Part shown: positions 25,233 through 33,600 of the stretch, piece after piece
Layout: every line of letters begins with the position of its first letter
Position numbering within the stretch: the stretch's first letter is position 1
Source: a virus
Reading direction: 5' to 3' (one strand)
Virus record (IMG/VR): IMGVR_UViG_3300031608_001091
Span: 1 to 50,241 of that record
Length of the DNA stretch: 50,241 nt
The notes under the pieces: model-generated
Databases searched by the model: none
What the model was told of the DNA's origin: nothing
What the model saw: only the letters and a program-made list of their open reading frames with translations
Made by a program: the position numbers and the translations under genes

Positions 25233-25801
25233 ACTTTTCTCCACGAATACTTGTCAAAATACTTCTGTGTATACACACTTATACTGTATTTATTATATAA
25301 CAAGTTAACGTGTTTTCCAGTAGATAACAATTCAGAAAATGGTATCAGTACTGTCTTAATTAGAAACTCTGGTCTATCTTTGTGTGTTATAAAGAATACG
25401 TGTTCTGATTTCCCAGCAACACTTACTAGTTGGTTAGGGTCAACCCCTATACTTTTCTTTAGTTTATCATTTGCCTCAAATAGTATTCCGTCATCTGTTA
25501 ATGAAAGAGTAATATCTGCATCATCTGATGACACTACCTTATGTAATTGATTGTCTTTGTTTCTTCGTTTGATATCAACTCTTGTTTTTATAATCTCATA
25601 CACTAATGGATTATCAGTTCTACTTACTATATAATCAGAGAATTTAAGACTGCCATCGAGGAATGGTGTAATATCTTCAATCTCAAACCATGCAAATAAA
25701 TCTTTAGTGTCTAGTATTTGGTTTGTTATCTGTGATATATTACTGAACCCATCGAAATAAACAGCACGACAAGTATCAGTTTTATGTATAAGACTTATCA
25801 T
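25229..25801 (-). CDS. Unknown protein between glycosyltransferase genes
   Basis: 190 residues, not recognised. Composition is mixed alpha/beta with hydrophobic strands, no cysteine cluster, no signal peptide. The middle region, VVSSDDADITLSLTDDGILF, reads like a beta-strand pair, and the C-terminus (NLLYNKYSISVYTQKYFDKYSW) is aromatic-rich. It overlaps both neighbours by four bases (ATGA). It resembles in size and style the small phage proteins near tail genes, so it could be an assembly or target-recognition factor. Confidence 0.65.
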   Translation of the reverse strand: MISLIHKTDTCRAVYFDGFSNISQITNQILDTKDLFAWFEIEDITPFLDGSLKFSDYIVSRTDNPLVYEIIKTRVDIKRRNKDNQLHKVVSSDDADITLSLTDDGILFEANDKLKKSIGVDPNQLVSVAGKSEHVFFITHKDRPEFLIKTVLIPFSELLSTGKHVNLLYNKYSISVYTQKYFDKYSWRKV

Positions 25802-26655
25802 AATACTGCATCCTCAAGTTGTTTAATCTTGTTACTGTCCATCCAATTCTTTTCTACATAATGGACAGGCAATGTTTGAGTGAAATTACCAATCTTAACT
25901 GATAAGTCATCACTTAATTCGCTAGTTATACTCCGTGTCCAGTTACTCTCTATTTGATTTGTTGGTACATTTTGAATCATACTTTTCATATGAACGAAAG
26001 TAGGAACATCTTTGATATCATAATCACATGTTTGTTCTTCGATATCTAATAATTGAATTGCTAACGCATATGCTACGTCCGCACTCATCCAATTCTGTCC
26101 AATTCCTTTAAGAAACTTATCAAAGTATACGTTCCAATGAACCATAATTAACTCTACCATTCTAAAGAATTCAAAAGTTAATTCTGATTTCTTAAAGTAA
26201 GTAAAGTTACTATAGATGTTTGGTAGATTTAATTGAGTGAACTTCTTTCGGTAGTAGTCACTAGTCACATCTTCGTTACGAAATGTTTTTACATTCGTGC
26301 AACACCAAACATCTTTCTTAGAAAGATAATCCCACCAGTGGTCAACGCTGTTTGTAAATATCATATCACTGTCAAGTATAATAGTTTCATCATAAGGAGT
26401 CATATGTGGATATTTCCACTTATTATGTATCTTCCACTTATCTCCTTTAGCATCGTCATTCCAAGGAATATCAACTATAGCATCAAATACTTTTTTATGC
26501 TTGGCAGTTATTAACTTCTTTGTTTCTTCGTCTACACAGACACATAAATTACTGTTCTCTTGGGTCGCTTTCAAACTAAGAGCAAGAGCATAAGACATTT
26601 CTAAGTAATCAATGTCTTCGCTGTTCTGTGCGATAGTTATATATCCTTTACTCAT
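25798..26655 (-). CDS. Glycosyltransferase family 8-like protein
   Basis: 285 residues. The N-terminal strand ITIAQNSEDIDYLEMSYALALSL and the metal-binding ILDSDMIF (93-100, Asp95-x-Asp97) fit the GT-A fold of GT8-type enzymes, which use UDP-sugars with retention. A later conserved segment, SNFTYFKKSELTFEFF, matches the paralogue at 26648 (WATVFYFKKSELAENLF). It overlaps its neighbours by eight and four bases. Target and donor unknown; the location just downstream of tail-fibre genes fits modification of fibres. Confidence 0.65.
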   Translation of the reverse strand: MSKGYITIAQNSEDIDYLEMSYALALSLKATQENSNLCVCVDEETKKLITAKHKKVFDAIVDIPWNDDAKGDKWKIHNKWKYPHMTPYDETIILDSDMIFTNSVDHWWDYLSKKDVWCCTNVKTFRNEDVTSDYYRKKFTQLNLPNIYSNFTYFKKSELTFEFFRMVELIMVHWNVYFDKFLKGIGQNWMSADVAYALAIQLLDIEEQTCDYDIKDVPTFVHMKSMIQNVPTNQIESNWTRSITSELSDDLSVKIGNFTQTLPVHYVEKNWMDSNKIKQLEDAVL

Positions 26656-27553
26656 CTATTTTCTCCAAATGAGAATGACTCGCATTAACCTTTTCTCCGT
26701 TTGATAAAAAGTCATCAATGAATCTTCCTACTGCTTTCTTATTCATAATATGTAAGTCTGTGTTAGTAAACTTCGATAAGATATGTTCTGTAATTCTTTC
26801 AGCATCTGCACAGTACATTATAATATCACCATGTGAATTTATTCTGTAAATGTCATCAAGGTCGAAACTATTGTTGAGATATTCTATTGGCAACGATGGC
26901 ACGTCAAACGCAACGCTACCATTCAGTATATGTAACGCCATTGAAAATGCAAAGTCATTTCTATATAGACTACCGCTACAGTTATATAGGTAATAATAAT
27001 ACTTATAATTATGTTTTATGTGGTTTATAATAGTGAATAAGTTTTCAGCAAGTTCTGATTTTTTAAAATAGAATACAGTTGCCCAATACATCGGAATACT
27101 AAAGTTATCAAGGTATTCTATGTTCTCTTTATGACGTTCTGATACATCTCGGTATTTACAGTTAATCATTACATCATTATCACTGTCCCATACCTGGTCT
27201 AAAACATTGTTCATAATGAAATAATCACTGTCTATTACCAGAGTTTCGTCATAGGGTGATAGAGCATACACGTCACTTCTGCCCATGTTTTTAAATGATG
27301 CGTATTCTGTTTCACGTGTTGTGTCTTTAAACAATCTTATATTGTCTGGTTGGAATACGTCTGTTACTATAACTTTATCAAAGTAACTATTAATCAAGCC
27401 TTCACTTGCTTCTAGTGTCTCTGTATTAGTTATTAGACATATTTCGTCAAATAAAGACAGACTCTTTCTGGCATAACCAGCACAGGCACATGCCTGTTGA
27501 GCGTAGTCAATGTACCCATTATTCTGGGCAAATATTATAATGCCTCGACTCAT
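26648..27553 (-). CDS. Glycosyltransferase family 8-like protein, paralogue
   Basis: 301 residues. The start GIIIFAQNNGYIDYAQQACACAGYARKSLSLFDEICLI parallels the paralogue at 25798, and the DxD is Asp108-x-Asp110 in LVIDSDYFI. The acceptor side differs clearly (region 180-250), which suggests different sugars or acceptor sites. The ATG lies one base after the stop of the preceding gene. No signal peptide or membrane segment is visible. Confidence 0.65.
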   Translation of the reverse strand: MSRGIIIFAQNNGYIDYAQQACACAGYARKSLSLFDEICLITNTETLEASEGLINSYFDKVIVTDVFQPDNIRLFKDTTRETEYASFKNMGRSDVYALSPYDETLVIDSDYFIMNNVLDQVWDSDNDVMINCKYRDVSERHKENIEYLDNFSIPMYWATVFYFKKSELAENLFTIINHIKHNYKYYYYLYNCSGSLYRNDFAFSMALHILNGSVAFDVPSLPIEYLNNSFDLDDIYRINSHGDIIMYCADAERITEHILSKFTNTDLHIMNKKAVGRFIDDFLSNGEKVNASHSHLEKIDE

Positions 27554-27554
27554 A

Positions 27555-27941
27555 TTAAATCTCTAGTACTTTTTCTATTTTACGTGAACTTCTTAATTTC
27601 TGATAGTCGTGATAGTAATCGTTCACAACTTCGAAATATAGACTTGATACTTCGTCTAGGAATTTTGATGTGTCTTCTATATGAATTGGAATTTCATTCT
27701 TATCAAGTAGAGTTATTTCTGTTTTACCACTAGAAACAACAAAGTTCATAAAAGATATGAGTGATTGGTCAACAGAGAATGAACCACCAGCAGTACTAAA
27801 ACTTAATAAGTTTTGTGTTTTAACTTTTAGATTGTTTTTGTTTAGATTGAAAGTCTTCATTGTATTAGAAAAGTTTAATGCTTTCTCTAACCGCTGTTGT
27901 GCTTCTTGTTCCTGTGATACTTCAGTTGTGTTATCGGCCAT
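27555..27941 (-). CDS. Small acidic protein of unknown function at the tail-gene/sugar-gene border
   Basis: 128 residues, not recognised. The first 20 residues are polar and acidic (TTEVSQEQEAQQRLEKAL), followed by a predicted beta region around residues 40-90 and a C-terminal helix rich in Tyr and charged residues. It has a strong ribosome binding site (AGGAGATAAATTATG) directly preceded by an 8-bp stem-loop. It is the first gene of the unbroken 24-gene run. It may be a small structural or chaperone protein; nothing in the sequence decides. Confidence 0.65.
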   Translation of the reverse strand: MADNTTEVSQEQEAQQRLEKALNFSNTMKTFNLNKNNLKVKTQNLLSFSTAGGSFSVDQSLISFMNFVVSSGKTEITLLDKNEIPIHIEDTSKFLDEVSSLYFEVVNDYYHDYQKLRSSRKIEKVLEI

Positions 27942-27951
27942 AATTTATCTC

Positions 27952-27974
27952 CTGTATTAGTGTTAATAATACAG
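27952..27974 (-). terminator. Stem-loop between tail-fibre-like gene and the 24-gene run
   Basis: CTGTATTA and TAATACAG form a perfect 8-bp stem around a 7-base loop. It lies just after the stop of the gene ending at 27997 and just before the ribosome binding site at 27941. No run of T follows on the minus strand, so it is more likely a weak attenuator or an mRNA processing/stability element than a full terminator. Confidence 0.4.
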
Positions 27975-27996
27975 TAAAATGCCCTAAAAGTCAAGT

Positions 27997-28974
27997 CTAA
28001 AGTTCAGAAATATGAGAATAATTTGGAGAAGAAAGGTTTACCCCATCTGGTGTGTCTGTTGGTATGAATTCGTCAAAAGTAACAGCCAAATTACCAGCAA
28101 CATAGTCAGTTCCTGTCCAACTTCCAGAATACGGTGGAGTATTCCATACACCTGAATCTGCCGCGTGGGAATCATCGAATGCTAGTTTAATCTCTATATC
28201 AGCAGTTCCTGATAGTTTTGCAGATACATTTAATTGGTTTCCAGAATAATCTCCTGTACCACCTTTTGAATATACAACTTGATATGATGTACTAAACATA
28301 CTAAAGCCATAACCTTCTGTGCCTGCACCCGTAGATGCTTCTGTTATAGAATGCTTTATCTTAACGATAGCAATATTGTCTAGCATTGTTTTCCAATCAA
28401 GGCTTTGTGCGTGAGAGGCATCATGGCCAGTGATTATAGAATCAATTCTAATTTCACCACCAGAATTAAAAAAGTGCCTACGTGCGTCAGCATCAGAGAA
28501 TTGAACTTTCGATTCATAATATATTTGGTTTGCACTAGTCCAGATAGGTGTACCAGGACTACCATTTGGGTCTACGTATGCTTTTGCTGATGATATCTTA
28601 TTTGCCTGTAAGGACATGTAACCCAATGCACTGTTTAGTTTGTTTCCTACTATATTTGCGATATCTGTTGTTATCGTAGGAACTGCTTGGTATGGGTCGT
28701 CTGTTGGCCAGCCAACACTTGACGTGCTGACTGGTGAAAATAGTGGGGTACCTTGATGTCTTCCTGCATATAACATTGAGGTCAAAAGTTCATTCCACAA
28801 TGATGTTGTCACTTCTTTCGTAGCCTTAGCGACAACGAGATGATTTTGACCATATCCCGAATCTGATGTTCCGATACCAACTATGTCGTTGATATCGTCT
28901 GCAAAAGAGTTAAAAATTTTAACTAAATCCTGCTTTGCTGATAAACCTGTTAAATAATAACTCTGTGGTGCCAT
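27997..28974 (-). CDS. Virion structural (tail-fibre-like) protein
   Basis: 325 residues, rich in Gly, Ser, Thr and Asn, with beta-strand style segments and no enzyme motif. It shares architecture with the next gene upstream (28999): an N-terminal helical part with NKLNSALGYMSLQ, then HFFNSGGEIRIDS matching WFAAGGELRVSAS there, then strand-rich ends with SGSWTGTDYVAGNLAV matching GAWSWTGADTVPG. The two look like diverged duplicates. Size and position after baseplate genes suit a short fibre or receptor-binding protein, but no known fibre domain is recognised. RBS GGGAAG precedes the ATG. Confidence 0.65.
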   Translation of the reverse strand: MAPQSYYLTGLSAKQDLVKIFNSFADDINDIVGIGTSDSGYGQNHLVVAKATKEVTTSLWNELLTSMLYAGRHQGTPLFSPVSTSSVGWPTDDPYQAVPTITTDIANIVGNKLNSALGYMSLQANKISSAKAYVDPNGSPGTPIWTSANQIYYESKVQFSDADARRHFFNSGGEIRIDSIITGHDASHAQSLDWKTMLDNIAIVKIKHSITEASTGAGTEGYGFSMFSTSYQVVYSKGGTGDYSGNQLNVSAKLSGTADIEIKLAFDDSHAADSGVWNTPPYSGSWTGTDYVAGNLAVTFDEFIPTDTPDGVNLSSPNYSHISEL

Positions 28975-28998
28975 CTAAATCTTCCCACAATTTTTAAA

Positions 28999-29910
28999 TT
29001 ATAATGCGTCAGTAACAGTGCTAGTTGGATTAGTTAAAGTAACTGAACCACTTGCGTTTGTTAACTTCTTTGATGCAATCGTAACAGTTGATGTTCCAGG
29101 TACAGTATCAGCACCAGTCCAAGACCATGCTCCACCATAACCAGAGCCACTGCCACCACGGGCAACGTGAGCATCTGCTAATTCTGTTTTAATATATAAG
29201 TCACCGCCAGAAACATTAGCAGAAACTTGGATATAGTTTGCACTATAGTCAGAATCGTCTGCAATTTCTTTCTTATGAACTACATAAGAACCAGTTAAGT
29301 CAGTGTACTTGTAACGTGTACGTGCATCTACTGAACTTGAATCTTGTGGTCTTACTGAGTAAGTAAAAGTACCTAATTCACCAGTTAGTTGTTCCCAAGA
29401 TGTTCCTTGTTGGTTTGATGATGAATCACTATGTGATGCTGAAACTCTAAGTTCCCCACCTGCGGCGAACCAAGCATTCATGTTAGCCGTTGAACCAAAC
29501 TCGAATTTAACGATTTGAGTTCTAGTACCGTTCCAGTTTGCCGCTGTTTGTGATGATTCATTTTGAACACTTGTGTCCCAGTCTGAATAGTTCCAAGGAT
29601 TATCGAAACGTGTGTCGATTGCTGTTACGAAAGCACCAGCAACTGCACCATATTGGTCCCAGTCGACTACATCGCCTGCATTAACAGCCGTTAATGTGTT
29701 TGTTATGTTGTAAAAATTCGATAATTTTGCTGCCGCACTATAGATTGAATCAAAAAATGCATCATCTATGACATCACCTGCTGAAGGATTTGCCGAGATT
29801 GAATGTGATTGATTATAACCGCCATGTACCCCAGTTCCATTTAGAATTTCATTTAATTTACTACGCAGATTGTCTAGGTCTGCTTGATTGATTGTTGAGC
29901 CTGAAGCCAT
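28999..29910 (-). CDS. Virion structural (tail-fibre-like) protein, paralogue
   Basis: 303 residues with many Ser, Thr, Asn and Ala and few Cys. The N-terminal region (ADLDNLRSKLNEILNGTG) is helical and the rest beta-rich. GGELRVSASHSDSSSNQQ (about 155-172) and SANYIQVSANVSGGDLYIK echo the paralogue at 27997. A strong ribosome binding site (TTAGGAG) stands before the ATG. Likely a component of the distal tail or fibre; direct evidence is only composition, duplication and gene order. Confidence 0.65.
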   Translation of the reverse strand: MASGSTINQADLDNLRSKLNEILNGTGVHGGYNQSHSISANPSAGDVIDDAFFDSIYSAAAKLSNFYNITNTLTAVNAGDVVDWDQYGAVAGAFVTAIDTRFDNPWNYSDWDTSVQNESSQTAANWNGTRTQIVKFEFGSTANMNAWFAAGGELRVSASHSDSSSNQQGTSWEQLTGELGTFTYSVRPQDSSSVDARTRYKYTDLTGSYVVHKKEIADDSDYSANYIQVSANVSGGDLYIKTELADAHVARGGSGSGYGGAWSWTGADTVPGTSTVTIASKKLTNASGSVTLTNPTSTVTDAL

Positions 29911-29927
29911 TGTTATACTCCTAAATT

Positions 29928-30587
29928 TTAACTAATTTGTATTGTAACTGTGTAATCAATTACAATAGTTCTGTTTGCCGCAAGTAACACGGGATGGAAA
30001 GTTACGTGCGTCATCATTAATGTTTTTGTTTTATCTAAAGCACCACTATTGGTTACTCCAGATAGAAGTCCTATTTCATCAAATGTAAAAGATTCGGCTT
30101 GTGTTGCTGTTGCCGAACTATCACTTGTTGGAATCGTCACTCCCACAGCCGTTGCATATTTTGTGTGACTTACATCAACACTAAATTTTACTTTTGCCGT
30201 GTTATTTGGTACTATTTCCCCAGCCCCCATATCCTCTCCTGGAAAATATACAGTATTCGTTGTTGTCTGTTCGTACGTCGGAACATATAATGAAGCGTTA
30301 CTTGCCGTTATTGCTAGTTGGTCATACGTCGGATAGACTCTAGGAGAACGATAAGATAAAGTAGTAGTTGAGGTGCTACCGCCCTTGCCAAATTGCATCC
30401 AATTAATATGAGGTGATGAGCCAGACGAGTTTACACTCGTTGCTTTACCTGCCATAGCCGAAGCCAAGACATATGCCATATTTCCTGGATGAATCGCATT
30501 TTTCTTTTGTACAAGTACTTCTCCACTCTCTTTATCATAGATTTTGAGTGTACCTACTACTTGTGATTTTATTACGTCTTTAAACAT
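29928..30587 (-). CDS. Probable tail structural protein
   Basis: 219 residues, beta-rich and Thr/Ser-heavy. The N-terminus GTLKIYDKESGEVLVQKKNAIHPGNMAYVLASAMAG followed by INWMQFGKGG is a pattern I associate with virion proteins of marine T4-like phages (a strand pair then GNMA..LA..). It stands directly after the giant tail protein gene, with tandem late promoters in the gap, so it begins a late transcription unit that continues into the fibre and biosynthesis genes. No enzymatic motif. Confidence 0.6.
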   Translation of the reverse strand: MFKDVIKSQVVGTLKIYDKESGEVLVQKKNAIHPGNMAYVLASAMAGKATSVNSSGSSPHINWMQFGKGGSTSTTTLSYRSPRVYPTYDQLAITASNASLYVPTYEQTTTNTVYFPGEDMGAGEIVPNNTAKVKFSVDVSHTKYATAVGVTIPTSDSSATATQAESFTFDEIGLLSGVTNSGALDKTKTLMMTHVTFHPVLLAANRTIVIDYTVTIQIS

Positions 30588-30618
30588 GTTTTATATCCGT
30601 CTCTTAGATTATATCTTA

Positions 30619-30642
30619 TATTTATCATCTATTGTATTTATA
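30619..30642 (-). promoter_or_regulatory. Tandem T4-type late promoters
   Basis: On the minus strand TATAAATA (30642-30635, exact match to the T4 late consensus) and GATAAATA (30626-30619) lie 16 bases apart, 32 to 55 bases upstream of the ATG at 30587. They would drive the structural genes and, with no obvious strong terminator after them, the biosynthetic run down to 5295. Confidence 0.65.
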
Positions 30643-30657
30643 CGTTCCTATCAATAC

Positions 30658-30673
30658 TTCTATTCTAATAGAA
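30658..30673 (-). terminator. AT-rich hairpin after the giant tail gene
   Basis: TTCTATT and AATAGAA form a 7-bp stem with a 2-base loop immediately after the stop codon at 30674-30676. Pairing is AT-rich and no T-run follows, so termination is doubtful; it may mark the end of the upstream unit just before the late promoters. Confidence 0.25.
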
Positions 30674-33600
30674 TTATTTCTGGTCTTGTAACACTAATGC
30701 TAATGGAGTATCTAGTACAAATATTCTATCATTTTGTGAGAAATTATGTCCCAATGTAGTATATAATGCTCTTTCTACGATATTTAGCGTACCGCTAGTA
30801 TTTTTGTCATACATCATGAACTCTACGTTATCTGGATTACTAATACTTTGTACTGCAATCAATTTCTTATTATTTTTCGAAGCACTTAATTCTTGTGCTG
30901 TCGCTGTGCCTGTCAGTGCAGTCAATATGAATGGACCCCTGGCAGTACCAGTGCCAGCGCCAATACCAGTTGCTGTGAACACTGTACCTACCTTACTATC
31001 AGCCGCACCTACTAATGTAAAGTCTGTTGTTCCTGTTTTAGTCACAGTGTATTCTCTACCGATTACAAATGAACCCGCCGTAATTGTCCAGTTTTCTGAT
31101 AACGTGCCCCAATCTTTAATAGGAACATTATAACCTCTACCATACACATCATACACGTAAAACTCTGTTTTGTCAAGAGTAAATCCTGCTAAGTTTCCGT
31201 CTGATGCATGAATGTCAGCATCTGCTCCACCATTTTTATAATTCTGTATTATGACTACTGAAGACTCTACTGTTCTAGCACTTACTTCGCCAGTATCAAA
31301 TCCACCGGCTACATTTGTAGATGTAGTTCGATATCTTAGTAATTCTCCTTGTTCGTAATCTCCGTCAGCAATGTCTGTATCAGATATACCATCATATACC
31401 ATTTCGGCATATCTACTGGCTTTACCAAAGTCTAAAGTAAGTTTTAGTTTTTCGTCAATAGTTGTGGTTAGTATTGCTTTATCACTGGCTTTGTTTATTC
31501 GTTTAATTTCTCTTATCTTTGCATGATATGGTTTTGTTTCTCTGACGTATTCTAAAATGTCTGCTTCACTATCTCTCTGGTATATTGCATGTTGCTTAAG
31601 TGGTCGGCTATGCAAGTCTAGGTCAAAATAACTTGTCTTAAACAACCAAGAAGGATATGATTTCTCTGTGTATAGATAATCAATCATGCTATAGAAAATA
31701 TTATTAACAAACGAAGTATCGGAATGAGTTCTAATCATATTCATCAATTCTTGTATTTGAATTCCCACAGCATTGTTGTAGTAGTTGTCAAATGCTGTTC
31801 CTGTTCCACTACCTACGCCCGTTGCTGTAAACCTACTACCTGATGAGTTAGAACCTGCGCCAACTAACGTGAAGTCTGTTGTGCCAGTTGTTAGTATTTC
31901 ATACTGTTTACCAATTACAAATGTGCCAGCAGTTTTGGTCTCTGGATATACTAGAGAATCTAATCTAAGACTTATGTTCAGTGAACTCTTGGTTCTATTA
32001 ACTAATTGTAGTTTGCCGTTGTGTTCAAAGTAATATTCATCATGTGTTGGTAACTTTATTTTAAATGACTTTATACCTTTTTCATATTGTTCAATCATAT
32101 CGAACTCTCTAGTATTAGAGAGATACGAGAAGGAAGTAATTTTTTTAAAACTATCATTTAAGTACCAATCACCTAGACTAAAAATAATGTCGTCTGTATC
32201 TATGTACTGCGTATAATTGGAGTACGAAGATAGTAATAGTTTATTACTCATTGCTGAATTTATAACCGCAACAAAGTTATCTCTTGCCGTGTATTTACGT
32301 GTGAACCAATTATCAGTTGTCTCTATTACTTTATAAACTCGTAGTACATCTCCCACAGTCATTGTATGGTCTTGGTTAATTTTTAAAGTATTGCTTTCAA
32401 TAGTCAAATACTGTGCTTCCACCGTCATTCCATTCGTAGTTACTACGATATCATCTACTGTTAGTCCAGTAATAAATTGAATATTATTACTATCAACTGG
32501 CGTGACTATCGCAAAGTTAACATTACTCAATTGCGGTGCTGTAAGTTTTGTAGCATACGTTGTTGATATAGTGATTCCAGAGATAGAGTTTGTTAAGTCA
32601 TCTATGAACTCCTTTGGTATTGGAGTTGACGTGTCTTGTGGTAACATTTTCCAATCAGTATGTTCTTTTTCGATTCCGTCTTCTATTTGATATTCTGTTG
32701 ATGCTGTAATTGTATCACTGTTATATGATTTAGAATTATTACTAATGACTACACTTCTTTTTCCAACTGGTAAGAATTTATTCTTAGGTCCGTCTGCCGC
32801 TAGTAATATTGAGATATCTTTTGCATCTGCGTCTGTTGATGACCAGAAGAAGTACTCTGTTATTTCTTTACCGGCATCTGTGTCGTAATATGTTTTTGAA
32901 TTATATGAAGTTGTAGCCAATGGTAATGTTCTAGATTTTGTCCATTTCTTTACTAGTATCGTAGAACTATCTACTGTTTTGCCCCAATACTTTCTTACAA
33001 AATCAATATTCAAATTACCAGATGCATCGCCATAATCATTATAACGATAATAACGTGCTAGTTCTGTATCCCACCACATTGTGTTTAACTTCTCATCTAA
33101 CCACAAATCATTACTTGTTGTAGTATCATACTTCGCTGGGTCAGTCCACATAACGTAATCTAGTTTAGACATTATTGAGCCTGATATTTTTAAGTTAAGA
33201 GGGTCATATATATGATGTATTGTGAACTCTTCGCCATCTTTTACTATTAATCGTTTCGTTAAATTACTATTAATAACAGTCGCCTGTTTGGCATGAACCG
33301 ATGTACCACTAACTGGATTATAACTTAGTACTCCCCACCCATTCGTATCGTAATTATCTATCCATAACTTACTTGCACTATTCAGTCCAAGGTCAGTTTC
33401 AAATTCAGTTCTAGTACTTCCATTAAATCCAGGAGTATATCTTATAGATTTCCAAAGCATTGCTTTGAAATTCGCACTTGATGTAACATTTGAGTATGTT
33501 AACACTAGTCCTATCTTAGTTAATATTGATGTAGTTGTTCCAGAGAACGACATTTGCACAGTATTATTAGTGAATATCATTCTACCATCACTTGAAATTC

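Noticed and set aside
5295-27941. A RiPP-type precursor peptide gene for the radical SAM enzymes
   Set aside because: No short Cys- or core-like ORF fits between the genes; the run is fully occupied by overlapping genes, so the substrate is probably not a locally encoded small peptide.
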